DNA of 64,000 nt from Pedobacter sp. MC2016-05 (GTDB lineage: Bacteria; Bacteroidota; Bacteroidia; Sphingobacteriales; Sphingobacteriaceae): assembly GCF_026239735.1 (NCBI RefSeq), contig NZ_JAPIVT010000012.1:1-64000 (forward strand). The letters are read 5' to 3'. The notes under the pieces were generated by a model. That model had not been told where the DNA came from and did not search any database. It worked only from the letters and a program-made list of their open reading frames with translations. The position numbers and the translations under genes are program-made. The number at the start of each line of letters is the position of its first letter. Position 1 is the first letter of the stretch. Shown here piece by piece: positions 52,780 through 60,885 of the stretch.

Positions 52780-53760
52780 ATGAAATGCTCCAGGTTCTTT
52801 TATTTTATTATTTCTATTCTTCTTCTCAGTACCAGTTCGAGTTTGGGTCAAACTTTTAAATCTATTAAGAAATACAAGATGGAATATTTTGTAGCGAATA
52901 AGGGTACTGAAAAACTAATCGGTATTCGAAGTTTCGCGAATGATGGGCAACGATATTTATTGCTTATTAATCCGCAGACGCTTGATAGCAAAGTTGACCT
53001 CGCTTCAAATTATGTTATAAGTAAAACATCATGGACACAGATCTTAACCGAATTTAAAACCAGCCCATACATAAAATCTTTAACTGCAGCTGCCGCAAAA
53101 GATTTTCAAATACAAGATGCAGGCATCGATAATGCTATACCAGAAGAACAAGGAATAACATTAACGATTGATCTTTGCCCCTCTCACAAACCCTTAGAAA
53201 GAATTATTTTTCAATCGGTATTCGATGAATTTAAAAAGATAGTGCAGCCAGCGCCTCTAGCCATTTCGGTTTCGGGAAAATGGATGCTTAAACACCAGGA
53301 CGACCTAAATTGGCTAAAAAGTTTGGTCAACAAAAAAGACTTAGATATCACCTGGATAAATCATTCTTATAATCATGAGGTAAACAATCTGCCTCTGGCC
53401 GAAAATTTTTTACTAGCACCTGGCACCAACCTGGATACAGAGGTTTTAGAAAACGAAAAACTAATGCTCAAAAATGGGCTGACACCTTCTATTTTTTTCC
53501 GTTTTCCAGGTTTAGTTTCCGATAGAAGTATTGTGCAAAAAATTGAAGCTTATGGCTTAATCCCAATTGGAAGCGATGCCTGGTTAGCAAAAGGACAACA
53601 AGCAAATAATGGAAGTATTGTGCTTATCCATGGTAATGGAAATGAAGAGCTTGGTGTTAAAGACTTTCTGGAGTTATTGAAAACGAAAAAGGAAGAAGTT
53701 ATCAGCAAACAATGGCTGTTGTTTGATTTGAGAAAAGGATTGCAAAAAGTATATGAGTAA
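52780..53760 (+). CDS. Secreted polysaccharide deacetylase-like protein (NodB fold)
   Basis: A 326-residue secreted protein with a signal peptide (about 1-23, ending SSLGQ). A first domain of about 110 residues is not recognised. The rest has the NodB-type deacetylase layout: TLTIDLCPSHKPLE in place of the usual TFDDGP motif (the first Asp is Asp in TIDLCP), the helper His pair in WINHSYNHEVNNLP, and RFPGLVSDRS. The change from DDGP to DLCP alters a metal-site Asp, so catalytic activity is uncertain. Family enzymes deacetylate chitin, peptidoglycan or other glycans. Confidence 0.72.
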   Translation: MKCSRFFYFIISILLLSTSSSLGQTFKSIKKYKMEYFVANKGTEKLIGIRSFANDGQRYLLLINPQTLDSKVDLASNYVISKTSWTQILTEFKTSPYIKSLTAAAAKDFQIQDAGIDNAIPEEQGITLTIDLCPSHKPLERIIFQSVFDEFKKIVQPAPLAISVSGKWMLKHQDDLNWLKSLVNKKDLDITWINHSYNHEVNNLPLAENFLLAPGTNLDTEVLENEKLMLKNGLTPSIFFRFPGLVSDRSIVQKIEAYGLIPIGSDAWLAKGQQANNGSIVLIHGNGNEELGVKDFLELLKTKKEEVISKQWLLFDLRKGLQKVYE

Positions 53761-53763
53761 ACG

Positions 53764-53985
53764 CTATTTATGAAAAGTATCTAAAAACAAATCTTCAACT
53801 TTTTTACGAGCCCAAGGCATTCTACGCAAAAAGTTGAGGCTTGATTTAATGCTTTGATTGTTGTTAAAACAGTCGATTCTAATTAGCGACCCTAACTGCT
53901 CCCACCCATAATGCGCTTGCAAATCAGTAACGATTTTCTCAAGAGTGATTCCATGAAGAGGATTATTTTTCTGTTGATCGGCCAT
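53764..53985 (-). CDS. VF530 family DNA-binding protein (DUF2132)
   Basis: A 73-residue protein starting [20 protein letters not shown]. The small helical VF530/DUF2132 domain is complete: [39 protein letters not shown] and KKVEDLF. The name comes from a structure of a DNA-binding protein; its function in the cell is not clear. An in-frame ATG at 54066 lies inside the neighbouring methyltransferase gene and would add 27 unlikely residues. It is 25 bp downstream of that gene on the same strand. Confidence 0.8.
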   Translation of the reverse strand: MADQQKNNPLHGITLEKIVTDLQAHYGWEQLGSLIRIDCFNNNQSIKSSLNFLRRMPWARKKVEDLFLDTFHK

Positions 53986-54010
53986 GCACAAAGCTAAATA
54001 AATTATAAAA

Positions 54011-54622
54011 CTATTGCGGATTAAATTGTGAGAGCCAAACCGTTGCATTGCCGCACGAAGGATCATTTACGGTTTGATTTAAAATTTTAAATTGGTTTTT
54101 AACCAGCAAGTTGTGGTATTCGTCGGTATCAAGCGAAGCATGGAAAAGATTTTCGCCACCATTTATTCCCCACGCCTCTCCTCTTTTGGTGCCCGAGGTA
54201 AATAAAATTATTCCATTTGGAAGGAGATGATTGGCAAATATCTCAAACATTTTCGGCTGATCCTCCGTGGGTAAATGAAAAAAACTATGCCAGGCAATGA
54301 TTGCATTAAATTTGGTTTCAAGTTTAAGCTTGCGCATATCTTGCAAGAGAAATTCTTCTGACGGAAAATTTTGTTTAGCCAGTGTCAACATTTTTTCACT
54401 TGCATCAACACCTGTTACCATAAACCCTGATTGCAGGAAATATTCCATAATAGGTTTTCCGTTTCCACAGCCTAAATCTAGCAGGCTTGCACCCTTTGGT
54501 ATTAACTCAATAACTGTATCCAAATAACGTTTCTCCATTAAATTACGAGGCCTGTTTTCCCCAAACCAATCGGCAATTTCATTATAAACTTGAAAAACGT
54601 TCTTTTTTTCATTCATCACCAT
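54011..54622 (-). CDS. Class I SAM-dependent methyltransferase
   Basis: A 203-residue methyltransferase with the SAM-binding motif [12 protein letters not shown] (about 47-58), the acidic [11 protein letters not shown] (motif II) and [14 protein letters not shown] (motif IV). The N-terminal [18 protein letters not shown] and central [12 protein letters not shown] segments are typical of small-molecule methyltransferases of Bacteroidota. The substrate is not identified. The start is the first ATG at 54622 or the third residue. A terminator of the neighbouring M1 peptidase gene abuts its start. Confidence 0.85.
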   Translation of the reverse strand: MVMNEKKNVFQVYNEIADWFGENRPRNLMEKRYLDTVIELIPKGASLLDLGCGNGKPIMEYFLQSGFMVTGVDASEKMLTLAKQNFPSEEFLLQDMRKLKLETKFNAIIAWHSFFHLPTEDQPKMFEIFANHLLPNGIILFTSGTKRGEAWGINGGENLFHASLDTDEYHNLLVKNQFKILNQTVNDPSCGNATVWLSQFNPQ

Positions 54623-54629
54623 AAAAATA

Positions 54630-54659
54630 AAAGCCCTTAAATTTGCATTTAAGGGCTTT
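54630..54659 (-). terminator. Intrinsic terminator of the M1 peptidase gene
   Basis: AAAGCCCTTAAAT (54630-54642) pairs with ATTTAAGGGCTTT (54647-54659), followed on the minus strand by a T-rich run. The stem is strong and lies just downstream of the peptidase stop at 54673. Confidence 0.75.
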
Positions 54660-54672
54660 GAAAAACTGAATA

Positions 54673-56646
54673 TTACTTTCCTGCGATCCAGGTATTATTT
54701 TCAGGATTCGAATCTGGTAAAACCTTATTTGGATCTAAGGTAACTGATACTATTTCTTCAGTGGTTGGGAAACGCACCAACCAGGAGGTATTTTTCATCC
54801 AAACATCAACAGGTACTTTTACAATACTTTTTTTACCACTTTTAGTTTCTACCTGAAGGATAATTGGCATTGGCATTTTTTCCAAATTATTTACACGGAT
54901 AGAATATCCTGATAAGTTTCCATCTTGTCTAATTTCCTCAACCGAACCAATGGCCTGATCCATTTTCCAGCTATTTAAAAACCAACTTCTCCAAAACCAC
55001 GCTAAATCCTCACCTGCTGCATTTTCCATCGAGCGGAAAAAATCATAAGGAGTTGGGTGTTTGTAAGCCCAGTTTTTGATGTATTGACGAAACGCATAAT
55101 CGAATCGGTCCTCACCTAAAATTTCATTTCTCAAAATATCTAGTCCCCAGCCTGGTTTAGAGTATAAGTTAATGCCAATATTTGCCTCCGTCATTCCATC
55201 AGGCATTTGCATAATGTTTTCATACTTAGGATTACCGATATAGTTTTTGCCTATAAAGTTCATGTTGGTTGGGCGACCAATATATTCTCCATTATTGAAG
55301 TTTTTAGCCGAAATGCCGTTGATAAATGTATTGAAACCTTCATCCATCCAACCGAATTTGCGTTCGTTCGAACCCACAATCATTGGGAACCAGGTGTGAC
55401 CAAATTCGTGATCGATCACGCCCCAGGCACTGCCTTTTTTAGCCTTCCAACCACAAAAAACAATCCCTGGATACTCCATACCACCAATATTTGTAGCAAC
55501 GTTAACTGCCATTGGATAAGGATATTCGAACCATTGTTTGGAATAATGTTCGATACTGGCTTTAACATATTCTACCCCGCGGCCATAACCATCAGCTCCA
55601 TTACTTTCTACAGGTTGCGCAGAAACTGCTAATGATTTTTTTCCACTTGGTAAGTTGATGCGAGCAGCATCTAAAACAAAAGCTTTCGATGAAGCCCAAG
55701 CCGCATCGCGGGCATTTAAAATTTTAAACTTCCAGGTTAATTTATCTTTCGCCGGACGAGATTTAGGATCGGTAACCTCCGCCTCAGAACGGATGTGAAC
55801 TGTTGCATCGCTATTTTTAGCAGCATTCCATCTTTGCAATTGTTGTGCAGTAAAAACTTCTTGTGGGTTTAAGAGTTCTCCAGAGGCCATTAAAATATGG
55901 GTTGCTGGTGCTGTTAAAGCCATAGTAATATCGCCATATTCGCAGTAAAACTCTCCACCGCCCCAATACGGTAAAGTATTCCAGCCAATTACATCATCGT
56001 AAACACACATGCGTGGAAACCATTGTGCAATGGCATAAATTTCGCCGTTTTTAGTAGTTAAATGACCAGTTCTATCCGATCCTTCTTTAGGAACAGTATA
56101 AGAATAGTCGATTTTAATAGTTGCTACATCGCCATTGGCAGCCATCGGCTGATCCAAACGAATCTGCATACGGGTGTCTTCAACAATAGAAGTGAATTTT
56201 ACTGCCGCAGCTTTTTGAGATACACTTACATTTTGAATTTTGTAACCTCCATCAAATTTTTCGCCTTGCGCACCATAACGACTACGGGCTGGAGTAACTT
56301 GTTTGCCACGAGAATCTTCCTTAAATGTATTTTGATCTAGTTGTAACCATAAATACGGTAACTTATCCGGGCTGTTATTCTTATAGGTTATGGTAACTGT
56401 TCCGGTAACCAAACTTTTTGCTTCATCCAAATTGGCTGTAATGTTATAATCAACACGATTTTGCCAATACTTTGGCCCTGGGATTCCCATTGCTGAACGA
56501 AACTCGTTTCCGTTTTGAGTGTAAAACAAAGGCCCGAAAGCTTCAGCAGGATTGTAATTTGTAGCAGGAGCGGTTTGCTGAGCATTTGCCGAAATAACAA
56601 AAGCGCAACAAACAACACACAAAGTGAATAATTTATTAATTTTCAT
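54673..56646 (-). CDS. Secreted M1-family metallopeptidase
   Basis: A 657-residue zinc aminopeptidase-like protein with a signal peptide (about 1-22). The gluzincin motif HEFGH (residues 413-417) with the third ligand Glu436 in [10 protein letters not shown] is intact, and [12 protein letters not shown] (388-399) resembles the M1 exopeptidase GxMEN motif with Tyr in place of Asn. The N-terminal beta domain (about 60-260) includes [20 protein letters not shown]. It should act in the periplasm on peptides from outside. A terminator follows and the spacer before the ATG is AT-rich. Confidence 0.92.
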   Translation of the reverse strand: MKINKLFTLCVVCCAFVISANAQQTAPATNYNPAEAFGPLFYTQNGNEFRSAMGIPGPKYWQNRVDYNITANLDEAKSLVTGTVTITYKNNSPDKLPYLWLQLDQNTFKEDSRGKQVTPARSRYGAQGEKFDGGYKIQNVSVSQKAAAVKFTSIVEDTRMQIRLDQPMAANGDVATIKIDYSYTVPKEGSDRTGHLTTKNGEIYAIAQWFPRMCVYDDVIGWNTLPYWGGGEFYCEYGDITMALTAPATHILMASGELLNPQEVFTAQQLQRWNAAKNSDATVHIRSEAEVTDPKSRPAKDKLTWKFKILNARDAAWASSKAFVLDAARINLPSGKKSLAVSAQPVESNGADGYGRGVEYVKASIEHYSKQWFEYPYPMAVNVATNIGGMEYPGIVFCGWKAKKGSAWGVIDHEFGHTWFPMIVGSNERKFGWMDEGFNTFINGISAKNFNNGEYIGRPTNMNFIGKNYIGNPKYENIMQMPDGMTEANIGINLYSKPGWGLDILRNEILGEDRFDYAFRQYIKNWAYKHPTPYDFFRSMENAAGEDLAWFWRSWFLNSWKMDQAIGSVEEIRQDGNLSGYSIRVNNLEKMPMPIILQVETKSGKKSIVKVPVDVWMKNTSWLVRFPTTEEIVSVTLDPNKVLPDSNPENNTWIAGK

Positions 56647-56684
56647 GAGTTTAATAAGTTGTTATTTGATCGTAAAGATAAAAA

Positions 56685-56714
56685 ATAACCACATATAGCG
56701 CTATATGTGGTTAT
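56685..56714 (-). terminator. Perfect palindrome downstream of the carboxypeptidase-regulatory-like gene
   Basis: A 30-bp perfect palindrome (ATAACCACATATAGC and its mirror GCTATATGTGGTTAT) is followed on the minus strand by TTTTT. It lies 28 bp downstream of the stop codon of the 56743-57483 gene. It could end transcription, or be a dispersed repeat or binding site. The AT-rich stem with its 4-bp loop potential would form a hairpin. Confidence 0.5.
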
Positions 56715-56742
56715 AATATTGATACATGAAAGTTTTAGTTAC

Positions 56743-57483
56743 CTAATTTGGCTTTAACTTCGGCAAATCTTGTAGTTTTCTTTGCTGAGGAGTTAATTTT
56801 TGCCAAGCAACAAAGGCTTTTGAGATGTGATAATCATATCTGAAAGGTCTTTCTGCTTTGACCGACTCTATTGACGGCCTATAAATGATCATAAAATGTT
56901 TGAGATCTTCGCCTTGAAGCTTTGTTAAATCGATAATAGTTTTCTCACTAAAACCAGCGTCAATTTCTTCCTGGTACATTTCTTTTTCTTCTAGCTCGGC
57001 TTCTTTTCTTTGCTCCCGCTTGTATTTTCCGTAACCAAGATTCAGGTTTAAACCACCAACTTTATCTTTCATGCGCTTTCTACCTAAATTACCGCCGGTA
57101 TTAAGTAGCGTGTATTTTTCTGCCAATGGGTCTTTTGCATCTGTAATCTGGCTATTCATTCTCACCCCTTTTACATCAACATCCATCAGGCTGGTCGATT
57201 TTACCGGAAGATAAATGCTTCTATTCAATAAGCTGGTTAAGTAAAGCGTATCGGTATGGTAACCAACGGCAGAAAACTCAATTAAATCTCCTACAGAAGC
57301 AGGAATGGTGTACTTACCTGTACTTGAGGTGGTGGTTACCTTTTTGCTATTTAAATTTCTGACAGAGACACCTGGTAACGTGAGCGATTTTTTATTGTAA
57401 TCGAATACAGTACCAGTGGTAATTGTTTGCGCAAAAACACCAACAGGAAGGGCAATTAAAAGAAAAATAATCAGCTTATACAT
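56743..57483 (-). CDS. Secreted protein with carboxypeptidase-regulatory-like domain
   Basis: A 246-residue protein with a signal peptide (about 1-18, ending GVFAQ) and a CarboxypepD_reg-like beta domain (about 19-100: TGTVFDYNKKSLTLPGVSVR, TTSSTGKYTIPASVGDLIEF, SAVGYHTDTLYL). The second half is charged and helical with GKYKREQRKEAELEEKEMYQ. Such domains usually sit at the N-terminus of TonB-dependent receptors, but no barrel follows here, so this is a free-standing member. It is exported to the periplasm or outer membrane; its role is unknown. Confidence 0.8.
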   Translation of the reverse strand: MYKLIIFLLIALPVGVFAQTITTGTVFDYNKKSLTLPGVSVRNLNSKKVTTTSSTGKYTIPASVGDLIEFSAVGYHTDTLYLTSLLNRSIYLPVKSTSLMDVDVKGVRMNSQITDAKDPLAEKYTLLNTGGNLGRKRMKDKVGGLNLNLGYGKYKREQRKEAELEEKEMYQEEIDAGFSEKTIIDLTKLQGEDLKHFMIIYRPSIESVKAERPFRYDYHISKAFVAWQKLTPQQRKLQDLPKLKPN

Positions 57484-57551
57484 AAATCAAAAGTAAGTAT
57501 TAAAATGTTCCAAAGCTGTAATTAACAAACTTTAACACTATAACAACTGGA

Positions 57552-57899
57552 TCAGCCAAGTGTTTGCGTATAGCGATCCTCATCAAAAGAAATTAATATT
57601 GCTTTACCATCTTTCTCTATAATCGGGCGTTTAATTGCGCTGGTATTTTCCATCAGATAGGCGATCGCCTTATCTTGTGTATCAATCGCAGCTTGTTCTT
57701 CTTTCGACAATTTTTTCCAGGTTAATCCTTTTCTATTCAACACCGTTTCCCAACCGAAAACTTTGCTCCAAGAGTTTAGCTTTTCGGCAGTGATTCCTTT
57801 CTTTTTGAAATCATGAAATTCGAAATCAATTTGATGAGCCTTTAACCAATCGAGTGATTTTTTTACTGTATTACAATTTGGGATTCCGTAAACGATCAT
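57552..57899 (-). CDS. ArsC/Spx family protein (YffB-like)
   Basis: A 115-residue thioredoxin-fold protein starting MIVYGIPNCNTVKK with a single redox Cys9, as in ArsC and YffB proteins. The core RPIIEKDGKAILISF and helices such as GITAEKLNSWSKVFGWETV fit the family. Arsenate reductase and Spx regulators share this fold; without an ars operon or a second motif the name YffB-like is the safe call. It is cytosolic and single. Confidence 0.88.
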   Translation of the reverse strand: MIVYGIPNCNTVKKSLDWLKAHQIDFEFHDFKKKGITAEKLNSWSKVFGWETVLNRKGLTWKKLSKEEQAAIDTQDKAIAYLMENTSAIKRPIIEKDGKAILISFDEDRYTQTLG

Positions 57900-58050
57900 T
57901 TGTGTTCTAAATTTTAAGTGAAGTTGGAATGCCGAAGATAATAAAGTGTTGTAAGTTGTACATAATAAGTTTTAGGTTTAAGAGCCAAGTCGCCCAACTT
58001 AAAACGTATAACGTATAACTTTCCAAGTAAAAAGTACAACATAAATAGTT

Positions 58051-58082
58051 CATCACATTTTTACCCCCATCCATCACATTTT
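58051..58082 (+). promoter_or_regulatory. Direct repeat upstream of the LytS-type kinase gene, probable LytTR site
   Basis: CATCACATTTT (58051-58061) is repeated at 58072-58082, 21 bp apart start to start, i.e. two helix turns. LytTR regulators bind such paired direct repeats. It lies about 55-85 bp before the kinase gene, so it may be the site for the LytTR regulator encoded at 60211-60885. Confidence 0.5.
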
Positions 58083-58136
58083 AAAAAATTGAAGTGAGAA
58101 GAGTTAGTAACATTGTGGTATAAACTACAACACATT

Positions 58137-59675
58137 ATGATTATTCTTTCTGGCGAAGACCCGACAATGAAAACTAAAAGCATCAATCAACTTGAATTTT
58201 GGATTTCGACAGCACTTTACGTTCTGGCACTAATTGGCATATGTACGTCTACGAGTTATGGCACCGCAAACGCTTATCGTTTTATCGAAAATCATTTAGA
58301 ATACAGCAGATTAACTAATTTCTTTCTGCCAGAAATTTTTAAAATAAGCATTCTTTATATCAGCTTCTTACTGATTAACTTTTGCTTTATGCCACAGCTA
58401 GCGAGAAAGAACAATGTAGTTTTAAATATCATTCTTACTGTAATGGTCACCGGAGTTTCCGTAATCATTTGGATGGTTGCAAATACCTATTCTCAAGCCG
58501 ATCGATTGATTGAAGAGGCCGATATTAATCATGCTTACGCTATTTTATTTGGAGAAGCTTTCACCTATATTTTTTTACTCTATTTACTGTTCAACATTTA
58601 TGCTTATTTCAACGAGAGAGGAATATCATTATTGGAGAAGATTCCATTTTTGAAACGTTTCAAGACAGATATTCTGCTGGAAATTTTCACATCGGCTAAG
58701 ATATGGCTAATTACGCTAATGGTGTTTGCGGTTGTTTTTTCTCCAACACGCGATTATGAATTTGTGGTGATCTGGCTAATTGCTCCGCCTGTAAATATCT
58801 TATTGGCCTTCTATTCAATTTATGAGATCATTCCAGGCCTCCGGAAAAAGGGAAAAAGATTTGGCCGATATTTTTGGGGGAATGTTGTTCTTTCCATACT
58901 AATCGTTTTATTACTCTTGATCATGCTTGCAGCCTTCATGAGAAATGGCGATGCATTACCTATAGCACTAATTTTTACTTCTATTAGTCTTGTCTGCATT
59001 ACTACGCCATTGGCATGGTACATTTATAAACATAAATTTGAGAAACAAACGGAAATCCAAATGCTCAAAACTGAGCTAGGAAAATCGGATGCAAGTTTAA
59101 ATTTTCTTAAATCACAGATTAACCCACACTTTCTATTTAATGCATTAAATACGCTATTCGGTACGGCACTTCAAGAAAATGCAGAGAGAACGGGTGAAGG
59201 CATTCAAAAACTGGGCGACATGATGCGGTTTATGTTGCATGAAAATACACAAGATAAAATTTCATTGACCAGGGAAGTTGAATACCTGAACAACTACATC
59301 GACTTGCAAAAACTCAGAACATCGCGTTCTGGCGATATAAGAATTGAAGCGCATATTGAAGAACAACTGAATAGTTTGCAGATTACACCGATGTTATTAA
59401 TTCCATTTATCGAGAATGCTTTTAAACACGGCATTAGTTTACAGCAACCATCATACATCAAAATGACTTTGCAAACAAAAGAGAGAACGTTATTTTTCGA
59501 TGTGAGCAACAGCATTTACATTAAGGCAGACAACGATCCGGAAAAATTGAAAAGTGGCATCGGTTTAGAAAACGTAAAGCAGCGATTGGCTTTGCTGTAT
59601 CCAGAAAAACACGAATTAATTATCCGCGAAAGTGCAAATGAGTTCTTTGTGCATTTAACTCTGCACTTGGATTGA
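58137..59675 (+). CDS. LytS-type sensor histidine kinase (two-component, His_kinase PF06580 type)
   Basis: A 512-residue membrane histidine kinase. The N-terminal half has seven or so membrane helices (about 15-320) as a sensor. Then comes the His_kinase domain with the phosphorylated His in SQINPHFLFNALNTLF and the ATPase part with IPFIENAFKHGI and GIGLENVKQRLALLYP. It phosphorylates a LytTR regulator, most likely that at 60211, with which it is separated by a broken nuclease gene. I set the start at ATG 58137; ATG 58167 (MKTKSINQLEFW) is equally plausible. Confidence 0.9.
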   Translation: MIILSGEDPTMKTKSINQLEFWISTALYVLALIGICTSTSYGTANAYRFIENHLEYSRLTNFFLPEIFKISILYISFLLINFCFMPQLARKNNVVLNIILTVMVTGVSVIIWMVANTYSQADRLIEEADINHAYAILFGEAFTYIFLLYLLFNIYAYFNERGISLLEKIPFLKRFKTDILLEIFTSAKIWLITLMVFAVVFSPTRDYEFVVIWLIAPPVNILLAFYSIYEIIPGLRKKGKRFGRYFWGNVVLSILIVLLLLIMLAAFMRNGDALPIALIFTSISLVCITTPLAWYIYKHKFEKQTEIQMLKTELGKSDASLNFLKSQINPHFLFNALNTLFGTALQENAERTGEGIQKLGDMMRFMLHENTQDKISLTREVEYLNNYIDLQKLRTSRSGDIRIEAHIEEQLNSLQITPMLLIPFIENAFKHGISLQQPSYIKMTLQTKERTLFFDVSNSIYIKADNDPEKLKSGIGLENVKQRLALLYPEKHELIIRESANEFFVHLTLHLD

Positions 59676-59677
59676 TC

Positions 59678-59769
59678 CTTCGACTACGCTCAAGATGATT
59701 TAAAGGTTAAATCGAGAATATGTTTTGATTTGTTTTTTCGTACGGAGGTCACCCTGAGCGTAGTCGAAG
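59678..59769. repeat. Inverted repeat CTTCGACTACGCTCA after the kinase gene
   Basis: CTTCGACTACGCTCA (59678-59692) and TGAGCGTAGTCGAAG (59755-59769) form a perfect 15-bp inverted repeat with a 62-bp centre. A third, slightly changed copy lies at 60176-60189. This family of words is scattered in many Bacteroidota genomes. Here the copies flank the broken GIY-YIG nuclease gene. Confidence 0.65.
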
Positions 59770-59855
59770 CGCCTTTTCTTTAATCAACAAACAGAAACTA
59801 TAGCAATTATTATTTCAATAAAGGTTTGTATCTTCATTACCAAACAACTCTAAAA

Positions 59856-60174
59856 GTGGAGCAATACACCGTATATATTTTAGCTTGTTCTGACAAATCG
59901 TATTACACTGGCGTTACCAATGATGTCGATAGAAGACTCTATGAACACCAAAATGCAATCAATCCTGAAAGTTACACTGCTAAAAGAAGACCACTAATTT
60001 TTAGTATTTTGCGAACATTTTAAGGATATAAACGACGCAATAGCTTTTGAAAAACAAATAAAAGGCTGGTCAAGAAAAAAGAAGGAAGCGCTCATTAGTT
60101 CAAATTGGGAACAATTAAAAGAATTATCCCATTGCACAAATATGAGCAGCCATAAAAACTACCAAAAACATTAG
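59856..60174 (+). pseudogene. GIY-YIG family nuclease, broken by a frameshift
   Basis: From the GTG at 59856 the frame reads MEQYTVYILACSDKSYYTGV with the GIY-YIG core, then TNDVDRRLYEH, and ends early at 60021-60023. Shifting one base at ATTTTTAG (about 60001) restores VFCEHFKDINDAIAFEKQIK, then GWSRKKKEALISSNWEQLKE, to a stop at 60174. One extra T in the T-run thus splits a typical stand-alone GIY-YIG endonuclease. It lies between the kinase and regulator genes and is flanked by repeats. Confidence 0.8.
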
Positions 60175-60196
60175 GCTTCGACTAAGCTCCGCCTGA
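60175..60196. repeat. Third copy of the CTTCGACTA repeat
   Basis: CTTCGACTAAGCTC (60176-60189) matches CTTCGACTACGCTC (59678-59691) with one mismatch, in the same orientation. It lies directly behind the stop of the GIY-YIG remnant and before the regulator gene, so the nuclease gene is bracketed by direct repeats. Confidence 0.6.
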
Positions 60197-60210
60197 CAAA
60201 CGCAAAAACT

Positions 60211-60885
60211 ATGATTGCCATTGCTATAGATGATGAACCCATTGCACTTGAGATTATAAGCTCCCATGCATCAAAAGTTCCTTTTGTAGACTTACAGCAA
60301 ACTTTTACTGATGCTTTTGAGGCAATTGGATATCTCCAAAACAACAAAGTCGATTTAATTTTTCTGGATATTAAAATGCCCGACATCAGCGGGATAGATT
60401 TTTTGAAGAGTTTGAGCAATCCGCCGATGGTTATTTTTACAACCGCCTACACGGAACATGCGATCCAGAGTTTTGAACTTGATGCTGTTGATTATTTGTT
60501 AAAACCTTTTTCTCTTTCGAGGTTTTTAAAGGCCTGCAACAAGGCACATGAATTATATAATCTGCGTGGACAGAAACAGGGAGCAAAAAATGAATATATT
60601 TTTGTGAAGGATGGTTATGAACAAATTAAAGTTGAACTAGATGAAATCCTGTATGTGGAAGCTTCAGGAAATTACACCCAGATTCAATTAAAAGACAAGC
60701 TTTTGAGCTCAAGGATTACCATTAATGATTTGGCAGAACTACTTCCGAAAACTGATTTCATTCGTTGCCATCGGGCATTCATTGTAGCTAAAAACAAAAT
60801 ATCCAAATTTGACCGCAGCCAAATTTGGATAGGAGAAAAAATCATCCCGATTGGGGCAACTTACTCCGGTATTCAACTGCTGTAG
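60211..60885 (+). CDS. LytTR-type response regulator
   Basis: A 224-residue regulator. The receiver domain (about 1-115) has the acidic Asp7/Asp8 pair in AIDDEPIALE, the phosphorylated Asp53 in LIFLDIKMPDISG, the Thr in FTTAYTEHA and the Lys in DYLLKPFS. The C-terminal LytTR DNA-binding domain (about 125-224) carries LYVEASGNYTQIQLKD and RCHRAFIVAKNKISKF. It should act with the upstream LytS-type kinase and bind direct repeats such as those at 58051-58082. Its end is directly next to the end of the convergent alpha-2-macroglobulin gene. Confidence 0.93.
   Translation: MIAIAIDDEPIALEIISSHASKVPFVDLQQTFTDAFEAIGYLQNNKVDLIFLDIKMPDISGIDFLKSLSNPPMVIFTTAYTEHAIQSFELDAVDYLLKPFSLSRFLKACNKAHELYNLRGQKQGAKNEYIFVKDGYEQIKVELDEILYVEASGNYTQIQLKDKLLSSRITINDLAELLPKTDFIRCHRAFIVAKNKISKFDRSQIWIGEKIIPIGATYSGIQLL

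Noticed and set aside
57900..58050. Extra gene in the spacer before the kinase
   Set aside because: The stretch is AT-rich with direct repeats and no open frame of meaning.
59856..60174. Programmed frameshift in the GIY-YIG gene
   Set aside because: The shift lies in a plain T-run without a visible slippery heptamer plus downstream pseudoknot; a point insertion or a sequencing error is simpler.
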